Shown in pieces: positions 59,764-64,000 of a stretch of 64,000 bases of DNA. Position 1 is the stretch's first letter. Every line of letters starts with the position of its first letter. Source of the stretch: Pelobates cultripes (taxonomy: Eukaryota; Chordata; Amphibia; Anura; Pelobatidae); contig OW240917.1 in NCBI GenBank assembly GCA_933207985.1, positions 238,816,693 through 238,880,692 on the forward strand, in the 5' to 3' direction. A program made the translations under genes and the position numbers. The notes beneath the pieces are model-generated. The model saw only the letters and a list, made by a program, of their open reading frames with translations. It ran no database searches and was not told where the DNA came from.

Positions 59764-60439
59764 ACATATATATTTTAAGACTTAAATGCTGTATAGTCAT
59801 AAAACCATAACTGATCATCACTGATAAGTGAGAGAGCTCTGGTCTAAAGAGATGTATATGAATAAAGTGTACAAACAACTATGACGTACATAGAAAAAAA
59901 ATAAAAAGTAAAAAACCCTGCAAATTCAGACTCTACCAGAGAAAGTAAAATGTTTAGACAAAGGTAAATATTCCAATACCTTAAGCAAAAACAATTACTC
60001 TCATATAATAAGTCCATCCCTCTATTCCAGTAATGTATCACTTTTTTTTTTTTTTTGCAAAAAATAAAAAACCGACAGAACAACCAATTCTTTCCAGTAT
60101 TAACTCTATAATATTTCCTCTAACCAAGTATATAGAAAGTCTATTTCAGCCTCAGTACACAACATATTAAGTCATACCTTGAACATAGTATATCTCCTTT
60201 GAATTTTAAATCACATAAAATGGGAAAACAAGCTGCATTCTAGTTACTAGTGATGTTCAATCTATTTACTATTATGCCCCATGACATGGTCTGTGCATTA
60301 GTCAAGAATCTTTACACAACCAATATATTTTATTATAGAGTGCATCAGGGACTCTAGAAGATGCTTTTAGCAAGAAACGTATACACTTTAGATCTTTGAA
60401 ACTTATGAAATCCACGCAAACCTTTTTTATTGATTTCAC
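59764..60439. other. Downstream DNA, no feature recognised
   Basis: AT-rich with a poly-T tract at 60040-60056. No gene. Confidence 0.45.
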
Positions 60440-60646
60440 AGACGATTTCACACCCCGAGCGTCAGGTGACCTAGAGTCCCGTAAACTCCTAGAAGTGCCG
60501 TCTTGGTGCGGTGCTGCAATGTAAACCTTGTCGTTTCTCAAAAACTGCAACGTTTTACATTGCAGTACTAAATGTCACTGGAGGACACTGCATCCAGACC
60601 ACTTCAATGAGCTGAAGTGATCTGTTTGCCTATAGTGTCCCTTTAA
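60440..60646. mobile_element. T2-like MITE, right part
   Basis: Hairpin TGCAATGTAAACC...GTTTTACATTGCA, then ACCACTTCAATGAGCTGAAGTGATCTG and CCTATAGTGTCCCTTTAA ending at 60646. The left end is missing or decayed. Confidence 0.7.
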
Positions 60647-61297
60647 TCAGACTTAGAAATTGTACTCGTCTGTTTTTAAAGAACAGACAAACCAATGTAA
60701 AAGTTAGTTATTGAGTAAAAAAAAAAAAAATATTTTGCTTGAATTTTTTTTTTTTTTTTTAAATAAAGTACTTCCCCCAACCTCGACCTTTCTATAATGC
60801 TACATATCACCTGGACAGCATTTCCTTGGTGGGGAATTATACCACCTATGCCTACAGTGTTGAGCAAACCATTTTCTAAGCAAGTTTATATTTGATTTTA
60901 TACTCTCACATATGTTGTGCACTATGTTGTTTTATCTTGTTATCTATCTATAAAATATTACCTGCACCACCTATGTATCCAACAGTTGGAATCATACCAC
61001 TCTACCCTACACTTTAGGAGCCACTGTAGGGTTCTATTATATATGAGTGCTGCAGATCTGCTACACTAGCTCATCTTATTCTTCCATGAGACCTTCTACC
61101 ATAAGACATAAGGATTAACCCACAGAGAAGCAAGAAACCACACTATGAACAAGTGGGGATTATACTGCTCAAGTGCATATGTTGTAGCTATAGTTCCAGA
61201 AAAGTGTAAGTGCACTTTTTTTTCTTTTTCTTTTTTATGTATTTGATATACTACATTATCATCTGATGTATTTTCTACTTTTTTTCTTCTTCTTTAT
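60647..61297. other. Downstream DNA, no feature recognised
   Basis: Poly-A (60717-60731) and poly-T (60746-60760) tracts flank a short segment. Otherwise unremarkable. Confidence 0.45.
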
Positions 61298-61377
61298 TTA
61301 ACCCCTTAAGGACCAAACTTCTGGAATAAAAGGGAATCATGACATATCACACATGTCATGTGTCCTTAAGGGGTTAA
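61298..61377. mobile_element. Minimal 80-bp TTAACCCC-ended MITE
   Basis: TTAACCCCTTAAGGACCA at the left and TGTCCTTAAGGGGTTAA at the right form a 16-bp near-perfect inverted repeat including the TTAA. Same ends as the 2.7-kb element at 13511-16178. Confidence 0.8.
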
Positions 61378-61790
61378 AGGTGGACAATATAGACACATAG
61401 ATGACAAAAGTGCAGTTTGGTAGGAGTGCAGACCAGAGGTTGTCATATCAAATGTACAATTCAGAAGCCTAATCAAGAGTGCATTAGATTAACTCCAGGC
61501 TAGTGGCTTCATCCTTCAGCGTACTACACTTTCTGGATAATACGTACTCAATCTAAACTCTGCCAGTCCGATCTACTGCCGACTGTCAAACTTTTTGGTA
61601 TTGGCGAAAAAGGAAAACAAACATGCAAAAAGAACAAAGAAGAATAACAACAAAACGGAACATTCAAGACGCTACATCCACTCCCCTTAATTATTCTCTT
61701 TCTCTCTCTCTTTATACATCTTTATTTAGATAGTTCCCCAAACCTGCACTCTAGGATCCAATACGTAACTGACAGGTGCTTGTAAGCAAA
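61378..61790. other. Downstream DNA, no feature recognised
   Basis: A short CT repeat at 61697-61712. No gene. Confidence 0.45.
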
Positions 61791-61990
61791 TTGGACACAA
61801 AAACAAATAGCACTTTAGGGTCATTAGAAGTAAAGTAAAAGATACCTTTTATTTTCGAGTTGCCGAGGTATAAAGGTCAACGTTTCAGTTTTGCTTAGAA
61901 AACTTTCATCAGGACACCTGCCAATCAAAACTCGAGAAAGTCTACACAAAATGTTTAAAGTACAATTATGGTCCTGATCCCCCTTCTCTC
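61790..61990 (-). mobile_element. Possible Penelope-like retroelement fragment
   Basis: Read on the minus strand, it has a hammerhead-like motif followed by ACCTTTATACC and a run to AAATAAAAGGTATCTTTTACTTTACTT. This matches the style of terminal repeats of Penelope-like elements, which are known to carry hammerhead ribozymes. No reverse-transcriptase sequence is nearby, so this is a short remnant, and the family call is tentative. Confidence 0.4.
61872..61922 (-). ncRNA. Hammerhead-ribozyme-like motif
   Basis: On the minus strand: CTGATGA (61912-61906), then an AGTTTT/AAAACT stem II with a 6-nt loop, then GAAAC (61886-61882) and GTTGACC. All invariant core bases (CUGANGA and GAAA) are present. 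GTC just before CTGATGA can pair with GAC after GAAACGTT as a short stem I. Stem III would be minimal, as in the Penelope-associated type. Activity is untested. Confidence 0.45.
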
Positions 61991-62298
61991 ACTGCTCTAC
62001 AACAATAATCAGGCAGTGCTAATCTAGGAGTCAGGTTGGAATGAAAGCCTGGCAGGTGTTAAGGGTCTATTTTATTAAAGTACAAATGCAGCTGAACTAA
62101 ATGGGGGCAAAACGTCTGCATAGAGTCCCATTTGGACAATCAGATTATCAAATGTCTAGATCTTGCAATACTTTCTCAATGAGGCATTATGTCTGCATTT
62201 CAGCCAGACCAAACACTACCAGACAGCTGAGATCAAGGGCTGGATTATAAATGTCTGATTTATTTGCCTGCTTGCAAATTGCTAAAGGAACACTATAG

Positions 62299-62790
62299 TG
62301 TGCAATTTTGGGCACCTGTTCTAAAGAAGGATATTGCGGCAGTAGAAAAAGTGCAGAAGCAGTCTAGAAAATTAATAAATGTTTTGTTATGAAGAAAGGT
62401 TAACAAATTTAAATCTCTTTAGTTTAGATAAACTGCTTCAGCGGAGACGCGATGGCATTATACAAATATATTTGGGACCAATGCAAACTATTGTCTAGAA
62501 ATCTATTCACAAACAGGACTTTACATAGGACAAAGAAGATTTAGTCTAAGAGAAAGGAAATGGTTTTTTTTACAGTAAGAACAATAAGGATGTGGAATTC
62601 TCTGCCCGAGGAAGTGGTTTCATCAGAGTCTGTAGAGAAGCTTAAACCGCAATTGGATAAATATTTGCAAAACCAGTGTTCAGGGATATAATTTCTAATT
62701 AGTGGGGTAATAGCTACTTGATCAAAGGAGATATGACTGCCATTCTTAGGTCAAGAAGGAATTTTTTTCTTACTTTTTTGCAAAATTGAA
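62299..62790 (+). pseudogene. 3' fragment of a second CR1/L2-like LINE
   Basis: Opens with VQFWAPVLKKDIAAVEKVQK, the C-terminal reverse-transcriptase signature equivalent to [20 protein letters not shown] in the first LINE. It then shows frameshifted SLRERK and GMWNSLPEEVV-type remnants and a 3' end GGTCAAGAAGGAATTTTTTTC. It abuts a 16-bp T2-type tip (CTAAAGGAACACTATAG, 62282-62298). Confidence 0.75.
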
Positions 62791-62904
62791 AGAGCTTCTA
62801 ACAGTGTATTTTTAAATTTTATTTTTTGCCTTCTTTTTGATCGACCGCAAAAACATGTGAGAAAGGCTGAACTTTATGGATGCATGTCAGCTTTGTAACC
62901 ATGA

Positions 62905-63271
62905 TATGAATACAAAACTGTATTCTTAACACTACAGTGTCCCTCTACTGGCAGAAAAAATACATGATTCCTGCTCCTGCTGATGTCCCTTGGCATTGGG
63001 TCTGGCTCCTCCTCCACAGTCATCTGATGCTGGGCACCTAGAGTGCATTGCTCAACGAGCGCTGAGTTAGGCCTTCCCCAAAGGAAAGCATTGACTCATT
63101 GTGGTCCAATCTGGATTTTAAAGTTGCTATCCTCATGCAAAGTGTGAGGACATCCAGGAGGAGTTGTTTACTAGACAGCCACAAGAGGCAGTTTTAGCAT
63201 TGCAGGGCTTAGGGGGACCCATACCACTTCAATGAGATTAAGTAATCTAGATGCCTATAGCGTCCCTTGAA
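62905..63271. mobile_element. T2-like MITE, ends degraded
   Basis: ATGAATACAAAACTGTATTCTTAACACTACAGTGTCCCTC at the left and ACCACTTCAATGAGATTAAGTAATCTAGATGCCTATAGCGTCCCTTGAAGG at the right, with GGAAAGCATTGACTCATTG and TAGACAGCCACAAGAGG modules between. Confidence 0.7.
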
Positions 63272-64000
63272 GGGGTGGGGAGGTTAAGCTGGCAAAATGT
63301 ATTTATTTTCTATGGGAAAGATGTGGATATGTTTATAAATTTGTTGCGGCAATGAACAAATGGCTGATAATAAAATATTCTTGTTAGGGAGCAGAAAAGA
63401 TTAAAAAAAATAATACAAGTTTGAATAAATTGACAGAAAAGTGTTGGTGCCTCCACCTAGTGTTTTTAAAGTGTAGGAGATGTTTATTAAAGGCATGCGG
63501 ACATTCCTGCGTAAACTGTTAAAAACTTATCTTAGTCAATGTCTGTAATCCAGAACAAAATGTATAATTCCCCCCCCCCCTTTTTTAATAACATACTGCT
63601 ATCAGTAATCACTATTGGCCACAAGATGGCGCTTGTTCCCTATAGTAAAATCAAAGGCAAGGAGTTCTGTTTGATAATTCACTTTGACTTGGCATTTCCT
63701 GTTCTGTTAGGAGATTCATGGGAAAATATTTATCATTGCCTGTTATTTAACATTTACTATGTTACAGGAAGAGTAATGGATTCCTGGCTGGTCGGATGTA
63801 AATATAGTAAGTTATAGTATCCTTACAAAAATGCCTGACCTAGTGTATTCTTTTAGTAAATTTAGTATAATTCAAAGCACCCAAATAAGTGTGTATAAGA
63901 GCCTGTTTTCTGGCTTTGTCTATACCTACATGCTTATATATTACTGCATGAACAATATTGCTACAAATATATATTTAATTTAGCCTGTTTGAGCAGAGTC
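63272..64000. other. Downstream DNA, no feature recognised
   Basis: A C-run at 63571-63580. The 92-codon frame at 63539-63817 has no recognised domain. Confidence 0.45.

Overview
This window is nuclear DNA from a vertebrate, most likely a frog (anuran amphibian). The evidence is one recognisable multi-exon vertebrate gene with multi-kilobase introns, plus a very heavy load of TTAA-flanked MITEs whose ends (TTAAAGGGACACTATAG and close variants) match what is known of the T2/Kolobok-type MITEs of Xenopus. I cannot name the species. Nothing prokaryotic, viral or CRISPR-like is present.

The only protein-coding gene I can support is GPATCH8 (G-patch domain-containing protein 8) on the + strand. 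Seven coding exons lie between 21377 and 55716, and they join in frame without a stop into 1,387 residues. The first coding exon, about 15 residues in other vertebrates, is not visible and probably lies left of the window, so 1-21376 is inferred to be intron 1. Exons 2-7 encode the conserved N-terminus, the G-patch and a C2H2 zinc finger. The 3.6-kb last exon encodes a Lys-rich/RS-rich middle and a Gln/His/Pro-rich C-terminus. The 3' UTR follows, with three AATAAA signals between 56512 and 56614.

Layout: 1-2334 is a tandem array of a 132-bp unit that runs off the left edge. 3200-19442 is intronic DNA packed with T2-like MITEs, some abutting and some nested. It also holds a fold-back element (5512-6113) and a 2.7-kb TTAACCCC-ended element (13511-16178). 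21452-45900 is long introns 2 and 3, with further T2 copies, two repeats that share a diverged head, a GT-rich minisatellite and a 1.05-kb hAT-like element (37071-38118). 45901-55716 is the compact 3' half of the gene. 56641-64000 is downstream DNA with a dead CR1/L2-like LINE, a long AT-rich inverted repeat, a hammerhead-ribozyme-like motif on the minus strand, a second LINE tail and further MITEs.

I found no new multi-gene system. The more unusual material is in the repeats: T2 elements inserted into the TTAA loops of other T2 elements, their string-of-hairpins structure, a three-layer nested insertion, and the hammerhead-like motif. All assignments rest on reading the sequence and remembered family features; no search was run.
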